Shown piece after piece: positions 10,822-16,084 of a stretch of DNA of 23,089 nucleotides (positions within the stretch are counted from its first letter, which is position 1; the number at the start of each line of letters is the position of its first letter). The DNA is from a virus: positions 1 to 23,089 of the IMG/VR virus record IMGVR_UViG_3300047200_000113, one strand, 5' to 3'. The notes below the pieces were generated by a model that was not told where the DNA came from, did not search any database, and saw nothing but the letters and a program-made list of their open reading frames with translations. The translations under genes and the position numbers were made by a program.

Positions 10822-11225
10822 TAGTATCTAGTGGGTTGTAATATGAAATTGATTGCCTGCGTTGGAACAGCAAGTCCAACAATATCATATGATATAGTTA
10901 CATCTAGTTCATTATATTCAGGATATACTGCAACATCAACTGATCTAACAGTAACTCTTGGTTCAAAGTTAGAAATAACTGTTTTAATTTCTTCTTGTAA
11001 AGGATCTACAATACCACTATCTGCAAGTTCAAAGAAGTAGTTTTCTACATTAGAACCTAAAAGAGAGTTGAAGAATCTTTCTCCAACTCTTGTTCTTACC
11101 AAATTAACTACTGATCGCTTAATTGCATCTTCATTTGTAAGGGTGCCAATATCATTTGTCACAGGATGCCTTAGAAAAGACAAACTGATATCTTTAAATC
11201 CTCTTGATATATTCTCTAAGGGCAC
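10821..11225 (-). CDS. 25: Baseplate wedge subunit gp25 (GPW/gp25 family)
   Basis: At 134 residues it equals T4 gp25 (132 residues). It carries the family pattern FLRHPVTNDIGTLTNEDAIK, an RTRVGERFFNSLLGSNV segment, and the conserved EPR triplet in NFEPRVTVRSVDV (about residues 92-94). gp25 sits at the inner baseplate and contacts the sheath-initiating core bundle. The start is GTG at 11223-11225: an in-frame TAG lies three codons upstream and no ATG is available. The purine stretch AAAGG runs directly into the start codon, which is unusual spacing. The gene overlaps gp6 by one base (TAATG) and follows a late-promoter-like octamer at 11251-11258. Confidence 0.95.
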   Translation of the reverse strand: MPLENISRGFKDISLSFLRHPVTNDIGTLTNEDAIKRSVVNLVRTRVGERFFNSLLGSNVENYFFELADSGIVDPLQEEIKTVISNFEPRVTVRSVDVAVYPEYNELDVTISYDIVGLAVPTQAINFILQPTRY

Positions 11226-11250
11226 CTTTAACTATGTAATATGTTACTTT

Positions 11251-11258
11251 TATTTATT
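11251..11258 (-). promoter_or_regulatory. Putative T4-like late promoter for 25-6 operon
   Basis: AATAAATA on the minus strand overlaps the stop codon of the 81-residue gene. Predicted initiation near 11245 gives a leader of about 20 bases before the gp25 GTG. Placement directly ahead of a virion gene is what a late promoter should show; AT-richness makes chance matches possible. Confidence 0.55.
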
Positions 11259-11499
11259 GTGGTTTTCCATAAACTGGTTCAGTTCCATATTCCCAATCAT
11301 CATAATCTGCATCATTACGAATAATAGCATGAAGTTCTGCTTGTTCTTTTAAGTGATGCTTATTTTTTGGTATATCATCATGCATAATCTCTTGAATAGT
11401 TTTCTTTTCAAGTTTTACACCATAATCAGTTACCAAATTTGTGGTTCCCCACATTTGGTACATATAATTTTTGTCCCTATCAACAGGTAAGTTAGACAT
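11254..11499 (-). CDS. Unknown 81-aa protein upstream of gp25
   Basis: An ORF of 81 residues (MSNLPVDRDKNYMYQMWGTT...) ending 28 bases before the gp25 start. It is charged and aromatic (YDDWEYGTEPVYGKPQ at the C-terminus), with no membrane segment, signal peptide or recognised domain. It has one of the best ribosome binding sites in the window, AGGGAG three bases before the ATG, and part of that site lies in the foot of a hairpin. Its place at the head of the 25-6 cluster suggests a virion or morphogenesis role, but this is inference; the product is not recognised. Confidence 0.75.
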   Translation of the reverse strand: MSNLPVDRDKNYMYQMWGTTNLVTDYGVKLEKKTIQEIMHDDIPKNKHHLKEQAELHAIIRNDADYDDWEYGTEPVYGKPQ

Positions 11500-11506
11500 T
11501 TGCTCC

Positions 11507-11552
11507 CTAATTCGATTGAATTAGAACTTTTTAAGGGGTTGCTATCCCTTAA
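11507..11552 (-). other. Tandem stem-loops in leader of the 81-aa gene
   Basis: Two inverted repeats lie side by side. Bases 11507-11513 pair with 11518-11524 (CTAATTC/GAATTAG, 4-base loop). A second one has TTAAGGG/CCCTTAA arms (7 bp) at about 11531-11552. The first overlaps two bases of the Shine-Dalgarno of the 81-residue gene, so it could modulate translation. Neither is followed by a convincing U run on the minus strand. Confidence 0.5.
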
Positions 11553-11568
11553 TACTTTATATAGACAT

Positions 11569-11595
11569 TAAAAAAGGACCCAGAAGGTCCCTTTA
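11569..11595 (-). terminator. Rho-independent terminator
   Basis: Read on the minus strand: AAAGGGACC, a 5-base loop, then GGTCCTTTTTT. The stem is nine pairs with one G-U and the following U tract has six residues. It begins three bases after the stop of the 47-residue gene and separates the glycosyltransferase group from the gp25-gp6 virion cluster. Confidence 0.9.
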
Positions 11596-11597
11596 AA

Positions 11598-11741
11598 TTA
11601 ATTTCCTTGTCCTCTATAACGCTTTCTACGACCATTCCTTGAAGTGGCAGATAGACTAGTGTTTTGAGAACGCCCTTGACGTGTTTTCTTGGGTGTACTT
11701 TCAATAACTACTTTATTGGTCAGTGATGGACGCTTTGCCAT
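11598..11741 (-). CDS. Small basic protein, 47 aa
   Basis: An ORF of 47 residues, MAKRPSLTNKVVIESTPKKT followed by an R/K/G-rich tail (GRRKRYRGQG), strongly basic and probably disordered. I recognise it as the type of short basic ORF that recurs in cyanophage genomes, but no function is known to me; nucleic-acid or capsid binding would fit the charge. It starts five bases after the stop of the 57-residue gene and ends right at a Rho-independent terminator, making it the last gene of its operon. Confidence 0.8.
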   Translation of the reverse strand: MAKRPSLTNKVVIESTPKKTRQGRSQNTSLSATSRNGRRKRYRGQGN

Positions 11742-11746
11742 AGTGT

Positions 11747-11920
11747 TTATTCCTCAGGATCACCTACACATTCTACCACAAGGTCCTGGGGATTGGGAAG
11801 CCCTGTATCATAGAATTGTTGGGAAAGGTCATCCATGGTCTCAAACATCTCCTCCTGAGAGAGGTTTTGGTAGATGACCCTACCATTACAAAGAATTCTA
11901 AATGACTCTTGTTTTTTCAT
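11747..11920 (-). CDS. Small conserved-type protein, 57 aa
   Basis: An ORF of 57 residues (MKKQESFRILCNGRVIYQNL..., acidic C-terminus ending VGDPEE). Its start lies inside the end of the glycosyltransferase gene (23-base overlap, different frame), which suggests translational coupling. The pattern SFRILCNGRVIYQNLSQEE is typical of a small ORF found in many cyanophages. No catalytic motif, membrane segment or signal is present; function is not recognised. The stop is five bases before the ATG of the 47-residue gene. Confidence 0.82.
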   Translation of the reverse strand: MKKQESFRILCNGRVIYQNLSQEEMFETMDDLSQQFYDTGLPNPQDLVVECVGDPEE

Positions 11921-12659
11921 GTCCTACACGAATTTGTGGATGGCACCAAATCTCAAAACCACATTTTCTAGTAGCCTCTAAACAGAATGAGACATCTTCA
12001 CCACACATATCCTGAACATCACCAGATTCAAAGACTTGCATCTGAGGTGCAAACCAAGGATACTTCATCTCAGGGTGTTCAAAGACGCCCTTCTTAATTA
12101 GAACCCAACCAAAACCAGTATAGTCTACTGTAAATGGTTTCTTCCTATTAGAAATGGTATCTACCATCTCATGATTCATGACCCCACCATTCTTGGCAAA
12201 GTTCTCTTCATCCAACCAATGGGCAACAGATGTAGTCCTACCATCCTCTGTGGCATACCATCCTGCTGCAATATCCTTATCCATTTGAACCAGTGCCCAA
12301 AATGCATCACTATTGAATACAATATCACTATCAATCCATAGTTGATAATCATAGTTCAACCTACCTTGCCAGGGCACCTGATCTGGTCCTGCAAGAACAT
12401 TGGCTCCAAGTACCTTACATCTTGCAAAGTTAACCATGGAACTGTAATCCTGACTAATCTGAATACTTGCTCCAGACTGTACCAAATCAAAACAAAGTTG
12501 TACAAATGATTTTAAGAATGTATATGATACCCCACGTCCAGGTAAACAAAATACAATACTCTTACCCCTAATCTTTTCCTTACATTCCTCAAGATTAAAT
12601 AGGGGTTGTTGTTCTTGAGGTTCAGGTGTTTTTGCTTTTACAGTAAATCCTTTAGCCAT
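11898..12659 (-). CDS. GT-A type glycosyltransferase-like protein
   Basis: A 253-residue protein with the layout of a GT-A glycosyltransferase. After a Pro/Gln-rich N-terminal tail comes a beta strand and loop (SIVFCLPGRGVSYTFLKSF, residues 34-52), then a DxD-type metal and sugar-nucleotide site, WIDSDIVF, with Asp110-Ser111-Asp112. A later acidic motif, GEDVSFCLEA (220-229), and RVGHEKT at the C-terminus fit the family pattern. It would transfer a sugar from a nucleotide donor; the acceptor (virion protein, DNA base or host surface) cannot be told from sequence. It has its own promoter upstream (TTGACA-17-TATCAT) and heads the group ending at the terminator at 11569-11595. Start is ATG without a clear Shine-Dalgarno. 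Confidence 0.82.
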   Translation of the reverse strand: MAKGFTVKAKTPEPQEQQPLFNLEECKEKIRGKSIVFCLPGRGVSYTFLKSFVQLCFDLVQSGASIQISQDYSSMVNFARCKVLGANVLAGPDQVPWQGRLNYDYQLWIDSDIVFNSDAFWALVQMDKDIAAGWYATEDGRTTSVAHWLDEENFAKNGGVMNHEMVDTISNRKKPFTVDYTGFGWVLIKKGVFEHPEMKYPWFAPQMQVFESGDVQDMCGEDVSFCLEATRKCGFEIWCHPQIRVGHEKTRVI

Positions 12660-12695
12660 AAAATTCTCAAATTTGATTATGTACGTACCAATTCA

Positions 12696-12724
12696 ATGAT
12701 ACTACACTATTTATTCTATGTCAA
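12696..12724 (-). promoter_or_regulatory. Sigma70-type promoter with overlapping late box
   Basis: Minus strand: TTGACA (12719-12724), 17-base spacer, TATCAT (12696-12701). Predicted start is near 12689, with a leader of about 30 bases to the glycosyltransferase ATG. The spacer itself contains AATAAATA (12708-12715), a late-box match, so the gene may be read both early and late. A GTACGTAC palindrome lies just after the predicted start. Confidence 0.8.
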
Positions 12725-12754
12725 TTGAAAGAGATATTGGTAGAGACAAAACCG

Positions 12755-12967
12755 CTATAAAACCTCAACATCACTAATAGTAATACTCTTACATTCATAA
12801 TAAGACTTAAGTTGTTCAGCATTCATAGGAGTATCTACAACAATCTGAATCCTTACTGTGGCACCATCAATAAGACTTGAAAGGATGACAGTGTGCCTAT
12901 TCATTTTATCCTTCATAAGATACTCACCAATTTCCTTTGTATAAGTTGTCTGATCCTCAATACTCAT
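12755..12967 (-). CDS. Unknown 70-aa protein
   Basis: An ORF of 70 residues from MSIEDQTTYTKEIGEYLMKD to ISDVEVL. I chose the ATG at 12965-12967 because it shares one base with the stop of the phosphoesterase gene (TAATG); a longer frame upstream exists but lies wholly inside that gene. The centre is a beta-rich stretch (TVRIQIVVDTPMNAEQLKSY). No motif is recognised. It is the last gene of the operon starting at 14291 and is followed by 95 bases carrying the glycosyltransferase promoter. Confidence 0.8.
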   Translation of the reverse strand: MSIEDQTTYTKEIGEYLMKDKMNRHTVILSSLIDGATVRIQIVVDTPMNAEQLKSYYECKSITISDVEVL

Positions 12968-13671
12968 TAGTATTTCTCCAAACAATAAACGCCATTCTTT
13001 TCTACAATAGCAGAACAAGTATCAACAAAATCTCCACAACACATATACATCATCTTACCAAACTTACGAATGTTTGCATGATGAATGTGACCACAGATAA
13101 TACCATTATACTTCTTATCTTGCTGAACACAATATCCAACAATATCATTCTCATACTTATTAATATATCCTTTACCACGCATAGTATTCTTTAAGAAATG
13201 AACCAGAGAGAACCTGAAATAACGATTCAAAAAAATACTCAATGGCGTAATAAATTCATATCCCCAATTAAACATTAGTTGCTTCCAAGAACCAGAAGAA
13301 AACTCAGAGTGCTTATCTCCATGGGTACAGAGATACTTATTCCCAGTACTATCCTTATGAACATATTCATCGCACATCATAAAGTTCTTGTGCGCAAAGT
13401 TACAATACCTTCGTATCATACCTTCATGATTACCAAGAACATAGACAACCTCAGTACCCTTCTTACACAAATCTAAAAGGGCATGAACACATTCAGTATG
13501 TTCATGCTTCCATCGTGTTCCATACTTCTCCATACAATAGATGTCAATAATATCACCTACCATTACAAGTTTCTTAGTTTTAAGTCCTTTAAGAAACTTC
13601 AAGAACTTCTCGGTATTACACCTATCAGTTCCTAAATGAACATCAGAAATAAAAACAGTATCAAATGTCAC
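12967..13671 (-). CDS. Calcineurin-like metallophosphoesterase (LpxH-type)
   Basis: A 234-residue protein with the full set of metallophosphoesterase motifs: ISDVHLG (Asp10, His12), VGDIIDI (Asp40, Asp43), GNHE (80-83), THGD (116-119) and CGHIHH (Gly194, His195, His197). These residues bind two metals and hydrolyse phosphate esters. The DVHLG start and overall spacing resemble UDP-2,3-diacylglucosamine hydrolase (LpxH) proteins of lipid A synthesis, but substrate cannot be assigned. The start is GTG at 13669-13671, overlapping the preceding gene by 11 bases; the first internal ATG would remove the first metal-binding motif. It sits in the middle of the five-gene operon driven from 14398-14426. 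Confidence 0.9.
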   Translation of the reverse strand: MTFDTVFISDVHLGTDRCNTEKFLKFLKGLKTKKLVMVGDIIDIYCMEKYGTRWKHEHTECVHALLDLCKKGTEVVYVLGNHEGMIRRYCNFAHKNFMMCDEYVHKDSTGNKYLCTHGDKHSEFSSGSWKQLMFNWGYEFITPLSIFLNRYFRFSLVHFLKNTMRGKGYINKYENDIVGYCVQQDKKYNGIICGHIHHANIRKFGKMMYMCCGDFVDTCSAIVEKNGVYCLEKY

Positions 13672-13966
13672 CTTTTAAATCCTCCATAACCTCATCCATT
13701 GAATAAGTCTTTGCCTTACCAGTTCTTACATCATCTGCTATCTGTATTAGATATTCAAGAAACTCTTTTGAATATACAGTATCCTCCCCTAATGTCCACC
13801 AAAACCAACTGAGACATTCTTCTTCTGGATCTACATCTGGATCATCATCTAAAATATAATCCTCATAATTACTACCCATCAGATGTCCCCACATCTTAAA
13901 GGCATCCCCAATATTCTGCCATCCACGCATCCAACAGTGTCCTATCAAATACTCAAACCAGTTCAT
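13661..13966 (-). CDS. Unknown acidic, Trp-rich 101-aa protein
   Basis: An ORF of 101 residues, MNWFEYLIGHCWMRGWQNIG..., with many tryptophans and an acidic centre (DDDPDVDPEEECLSWFWW). The C-terminus is charged (YSMDEVMEDLKGDI). The ATG overlaps the stop of the 51-residue gene (ATGA) and its own end overlaps the phosphoesterase start by 11 bases. No domain is recognised and no true transmembrane helix is seen. The acidic-aromatic profile could suit a protein-binding role, but that is speculation. Confidence 0.82.
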   Translation of the reverse strand: MNWFEYLIGHCWMRGWQNIGDAFKMWGHLMGSNYEDYILDDDPDVDPEEECLSWFWWTLGEDTVYSKEFLEYLIQIADDVRTGKAKTYSMDEVMEDLKGDI

Positions 13967-14118
13967 TTGTCCTCTCCAATACTAATCACAAACTCCTCTA
14001 CCTCAAAATCAGTAGAAAATATATCCATCATCATGGAAATGTCTGAGAGTGCCTTCTGGCATTGTGCCATTGTACCCTCACAAAATATCCTATCTCTGGC
14101 AATTAACTTACAATTCAT
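13963..14118 (-). CDS. Unknown 51-aa protein
   Basis: A short ORF (MNCKLIARDRIFCEGTMAQC...) of 51 residues. Its ATG overlaps the TGA of the 58-residue gene, and its own TGA overlaps the next ATG: two consecutive ATGA junctions in one frame chain, which is good evidence that it is real. Three cysteines fall in the first 20 residues (positions 3, 13, 20) and the C-terminal half is acidic. No function is recognised. Confidence 0.8.
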   Translation of the reverse strand: MNCKLIARDRIFCEGTMAQCQKALSDISMMMDIFSTDFEVEEFVISIGEDK

Positions 14119-14291
14119 TTTTTACCCCTGGAAAATTTTTTCACATAATTGGTAACAACTATATTTACAGTTTCTCTAAGGCAACTCACAATATAACTCA
14201 CCTCATCTAAGGGACTTATTGTGGTTCCATAACCCCTCTCATAGAGCAACCTTACAGGATTTTTTATGGGGGGAAAATTTTTTTTATTCAT
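14115..14291 (-). CDS. Unknown 58-aa protein, first gene of operon
   Basis: An ORF of 58 residues, MNKKNFPPIKNPVRLLYERG... ending in a basic tail (KKFSRGKK). The TGA overlaps the ATG of the next gene (ATGA), which supports it as a coupled gene despite its length. The middle (ISPLDEVSYIVSCLRETVNI) could form an amphipathic helix. It is the first full-size ORF after the promoter at 14398-14426. No recognised domain. Confidence 0.72.
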   Translation of the reverse strand: MNKKNFPPIKNPVRLLYERGYGTTISPLDEVSYIVSCLRETVNIVVTNYVKKFSRGKK

Positions 14292-14293
14292 CT

Positions 14294-14383
14294 TTATATC
14301 GTTCTCGCTTTTTCAAAGGTTTGTAGGTTAGGGTAGTTGTGGTTTTTCGCATTACCCACCCCCACCACACACATATACCCCAT
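14294..14383 (-). CDS. Possible 29-codon leader ORF
   Basis: ATG at 14381-14383 opens a 29-codon frame (MGYMCVVGVGNAKNHNYPNL...) ending in TAA two bases before the ATG of the 58-residue gene. Predicted transcription from the promoter at 14398-14426 would start only about eight bases before it. The G-rich sequence (runs of four, two, five and three G) may instead be a structured leader. Coding potential is weak. Confidence 0.3.
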   Translation of the reverse strand: MGYMCVVGVGNAKNHNYPNLQTFEKARTI

Positions 14384-14397
14384 AATACTGCCAATTC

Positions 14398-14426
14398 ACT
14401 ATAACACAGGACTGCACATTTGTCAA
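14398..14426 (-). promoter_or_regulatory. Strong sigma70-type promoter for leftward operon
   Basis: Minus strand TTGACA (14421-14426), 17-base spacer, TATAGT (14398-14403) preceded by TGT, giving a full extended -10 (TGnTATAnT). Predicted start near 14391. It is the only good promoter ahead of the five genes at 14291-12755. The spacer is almost wholly one copy of a 16-base repeat (14405-14420) found again at 14461-14476. Confidence 0.85.
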
Positions 14427-14476
14427 TAGGTATATCTCACTGTGTAATTGTAAGAATACTCACAGGACTGCACATT
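14405..14476. repeat. Direct repeat pair CACAGGACTGCACATT
   Basis: Sixteen bases at 14405-14420 recur exactly at 14461-14476, 56 bases apart. The first copy fills the spacer of the leftward promoter, so a binding protein could control that promoter. The second copy has no matching promoter elements. Confidence 0.85.
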
Positions 14477-14683
14477 CACTGCTAAGTATACCCTACTGTA
14501 CATCACTGAATATACCTGTGGAAAAATAGTTTTCCACAATTTGTATAGTTTTCCACAGGCATATTCACTGGGTTTCACTATAATCCTAGTCCCTCACTGT
14601 GTTCTCACTGATTTATACTTAGTGCCTGTGGAAAACTATCTGTCAAGGGGCATTGTGCCAGTATTTGGAGTGCCTGGGGGGTG

Positions 14684-14712
14684 TTGACATTTGGGAGGAT
14701 TTGTGATAGAAT
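14684..14712 (+). promoter_or_regulatory. Orphan rightward sigma70-type promoter
   Basis: TTGACA at 14684-14689, 17-base spacer, TAGAAT at 14707-14712. It points right, while every gene here points left. A transcript starting near 14719 would run through both copies of the 25-base repeat and then become antisense to the small genes at 14912-15448. No plus-strand ORF follows, so an origin primer RNA or regulatory RNA is possible. Confidence 0.6.
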
Positions 14713-14721
14713 GTGGGCCAA

Positions 14722-14794
14722 GATCACTACAACCAGACACATTTACCAACATATTAAATATACCTTACTGATCACTACAACCAGAGGCATTTAC
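14722..14794. repeat. Direct repeat pair of 25 bases
   Basis: Bases 14722-14746 and 14770-14794 share 23 of 25 positions (GATCACTACAACCAGA core exact), offset by 48 bases. They lie within the DnaA-box cluster, downstream of the rightward promoter. Looser echoes of TATACC(C/T)TACTG occur at several places in 14430-14770. Confidence 0.85.
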
Positions 14795-14911
14795 TGAGTA
14801 TCACACAATTAACACACTTTTTCCACAGGATATACACTTACTTGTGGAAAACTACTATACATTTATTCACACATTTAATTGATTTCAGTTATATCCCCAT
14901 TTCACTACATT

Positions 14912-15130
14912 TCACCACTGATCTATATTCAATTTGTGTTCCATGTCATTCAGCAACTCAGACACATAACTAAACTCTAACCAGGGTGTTTCCTTGCTAT
15001 AACTAGGATCAGTAGTTTGTGCAAAATGTAATACCTTACTCCGCAGCAGTTCTAATGCAACAAGAATCCTCTCTGCATCTTCTTTACACAGTTCAATTTG
15101 AAATACTTTGTTTTGTTCAGTTTCCATCAT
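14912..15130 (-). CDS. Unknown 72-aa helical protein
   Basis: A 72-residue ORF beginning MMETEQNKVFQIELCKEDAE. The first ATG overlaps the stop of the preceding gene (ATGA); a second ATG follows directly. The sequence is predicted to be mostly helical (EDAERILVALELLRSKVLHF, then SYVSELLNDMEHKLNIDQW). It is the last leftward gene before the DnaA-box region. No function is recognised. Confidence 0.8.
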   Translation of the reverse strand: MMETEQNKVFQIELCKEDAERILVALELLRSKVLHFAQTTDPSYSKETPWLEFSYVSELLNDMEHKLNIDQW

Positions 15131-15327
15131 ACTTGTTCATATTGAATAGCGTTAATACACCAACCAGATTTATCACTGATTAGGTTTACAAGTTCATCCT
15201 CTTCTGTTACATCTAAGACTTTGCCTATGTAACCTTTTTGGAGTTGATGTTGTAGCATTTCAGTATCAATGTACTCACCACAATCATCAGTCAGATCAAA
15301 CTCAATTTCAGTGATTTTGTACTGCAT
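15127..15327 (-). CDS. Conserved-type 66-aa phage protein
   Basis: A 66-residue acidic ORF, MQYKITEIEFDLTDDCGEYI ... GYIGKVLDVTEEDELVNLIS, ending GWCINAIQYEQV. The pattern I-x-E-I-E-F-D-x-T-D-D followed by a D/E-rich middle and GWCI near the end is familiar from hypothetical proteins of marine T4-like phages. Its start lies 20 bases inside the end of the 46-residue gene and its stop overlaps the next ATG. Function unknown. Confidence 0.83.
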   Translation of the reverse strand: MQYKITEIEFDLTDDCGEYIDTEMLQHQLQKGYIGKVLDVTEEDELVNLISDKSGWCINAIQYEQV

Positions 15328-15448
15328 AATTTTGTACTTTTTTGATTGCTGTTGTGATAGATGTAGTCAGGAAGATGCACCTATCATTATGACAGATAGC
15401 ATACACAGGTTGTTTAGTCTCAATGTCAAAAGTGTACTTGATGGTCAT
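15308..15448 (-). CDS. Unknown 46-aa protein
   Basis: A short ORF, MTIKYTFDIETKQPVYAICH..., of 46 residues filling an otherwise empty 125-base interval. It starts four bases after the stop of the upstream gene and overlaps the 66-residue gene by 20 bases. Codon positions look protein-like and there is no competing frame. Two cysteines (19 and 24), no recognised domain. Confidence 0.68.
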   Translation of the reverse strand: MTIKYTFDIETKQPVYAICHNDRCIFLTTSITTAIKKVQNYAVQNH

Positions 15449-15452
15449 TAGT

Positions 15453-15713
15453 TTAGTTCAGATCTTGCAGCATTTCATTGAGTTCAATCTTGTTCACTTT
15501 GGGGTCAGTAAATGATACTCCATCAGGTGTAGATTTATCATTGAAACTAACTGCTTCCAGACAATCTACAAAAGTTTGATAATCACCTGCCTCCTGTGCT
15601 AAGTGATACAGACCTTCATCATTCTGAATCCAGAGTGATACATTCCAGGTCTCATAATTTGCCCAACCATTATAGTTGGAATCTTCAATGTTGGTTTGGA
15701 AAGTGTTAGTCAT
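15453..15713 (-). CDS. GWxNYETWNVxLW-type small phage protein
   Basis: An 86-residue acidic protein, MTNTFQTNIEDSNYNGWANY..., with the motif GWANYETWNVSLWIQND at residues 16-32, a signature of a widespread small phage and plasmid protein family of unknown function. I took the ATG at 15711-15713, not the in-frame ATG at 15753-15755, because the latter lies inside the -10 region of the cassette promoter. The leader from the predicted start near 15744 is 31 bases, holds a small hairpin (GGTTG/CAACC) and has no Shine-Dalgarno next to the ATG. The same CCAAA...ATGACTAACACT start context recurs at the ArdA-like gene. Confidence 0.85.
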   Translation of the reverse strand: MTNTFQTNIEDSNYNGWANYETWNVSLWIQNDEGLYHLAQEAGDYQTFVDCLEAVSFNDKSTPDGVSFTDPKVNKIELNEMLQDLN

Positions 15714-15740
15714 TTTTGGTGTTGGTTGTTTTTCAACCTT

Positions 15741-15810
15741 TGATACATGTATCATAGCATGGATTCAGGCATTTCGGTAAATATACCGACCAGTTTCACA
15801 ACTGGCACAT
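15741..15810 (-). promoter_or_regulatory. Promoter cassette A (PeSL-like)
   Basis: Minus strand order: inverted repeat CCAGTT-4-AACTGG (15790-15805), TATATTTACC, 19 bases, extended -10 TGCTATGAT (hexamer 15751-15756) inside the palindrome TGATACATGTATCA. Relative to the other copies, both palindrome arms carry a complementary C/G swap. That swap also turns the ATG seen at +1 in other copies into ATC. Confidence 0.78.
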
Positions 15811-15825
15811 CACATCACTTAGACC

Positions 15826-16002
15826 TCATACATCCATGCTATCATCATAATCATTCTCCATGATATAAGCATCACTGGGAACAGGAACTTGATCCACGTT
15901 GGTATCAATTACTGCATCCAAGATTTGCAACAGTTGGTTGCCATCTTGTGCCTTGGCAAGCATACCCAGGGCAGTGATCTTAGGGAAAGAAAGTGTAGTC
16001 AT
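15826..16002 (-). CDS. Unknown 58-aa protein
   Basis: An ORF of 58 residues, MTTLSFPKITALGMLAKAQD followed by GNQLLQILDAVIDTNV and an acidic tail (YIMENDYDDSMDV). The leader is A/C-rich (AACAAACAACAA before ATG) with no Shine-Dalgarno. Its stop lies about 20 bases before the inverted repeat of cassette A. The last codons contain an inverted copy of the cassette -10 segment (15832-15845). No domain is recognised; the predicted structure is a short helical hairpin. Confidence 0.78.
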   Translation of the reverse strand: MTTLSFPKITALGMLAKAQDGNQLLQILDAVIDTNVDQVPVPSDAYIMENDYDDSMDV

Positions 16003-16022
16003 TTGTTGTTTGTTAAGTAATA

Positions 16023-16073
16023 CAATGTTTAGAACATTGCAGAAAATCCACTACATTTTGTGTAGAAGGATTT
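16023..16073 (-). other. Tandem stem-loops after ArdA-like gene
   Basis: Two hairpins fill most of the 82-base gap. One has AAATCC/GGATTT outer and CTACA/TGTAG inner arms (16044-16073) and is followed on the minus strand by a short U run, so it may be a weak terminator. The other is CAATGTT/AACATTG with a 3-base loop (16023-16039). Confidence 0.5.
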
Positions 16074-16084
16074 AGTGCAATAAT

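Larger units (their letters stand above)
14517..14851. other. DnaA-box cluster, candidate replication origin
   Basis: Six exact copies of TTTTCCACA lie in 335 gene-free bases: 14517-14525 (-), 14530-14538 (+), 14549-14557 (+), 14627-14635 (-), 14819-14827 (+) and 14843-14851 (-). This 9-mer is the DnaA box form reported for cyanobacterial oriC and also fits the general TTWTNCACA consensus. The first two boxes form an inverted pair four bases apart and the last two an inverted pair 15 bases apart. Between them lie an orphan rightward promoter and two 25-base repeats. The interval 14292-14911 contains no convincing protein gene. Origin or DnaA-titration function is inferred; T4 itself uses transcript-primed origins without DnaA. 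Confidence 0.65.

Noticed and set aside
14501-14640. Leftward TTGACA near 14641 paired with TATAAA as a promoter
   Set aside because: The spacing is 23 bases, too long for a sigma70 promoter.
15714-15755. ATG at 15755 as start of the GWANYETW protein
   Set aside because: That ATG is part of the -10/palindrome of cassette A and lies upstream of the predicted transcript start.
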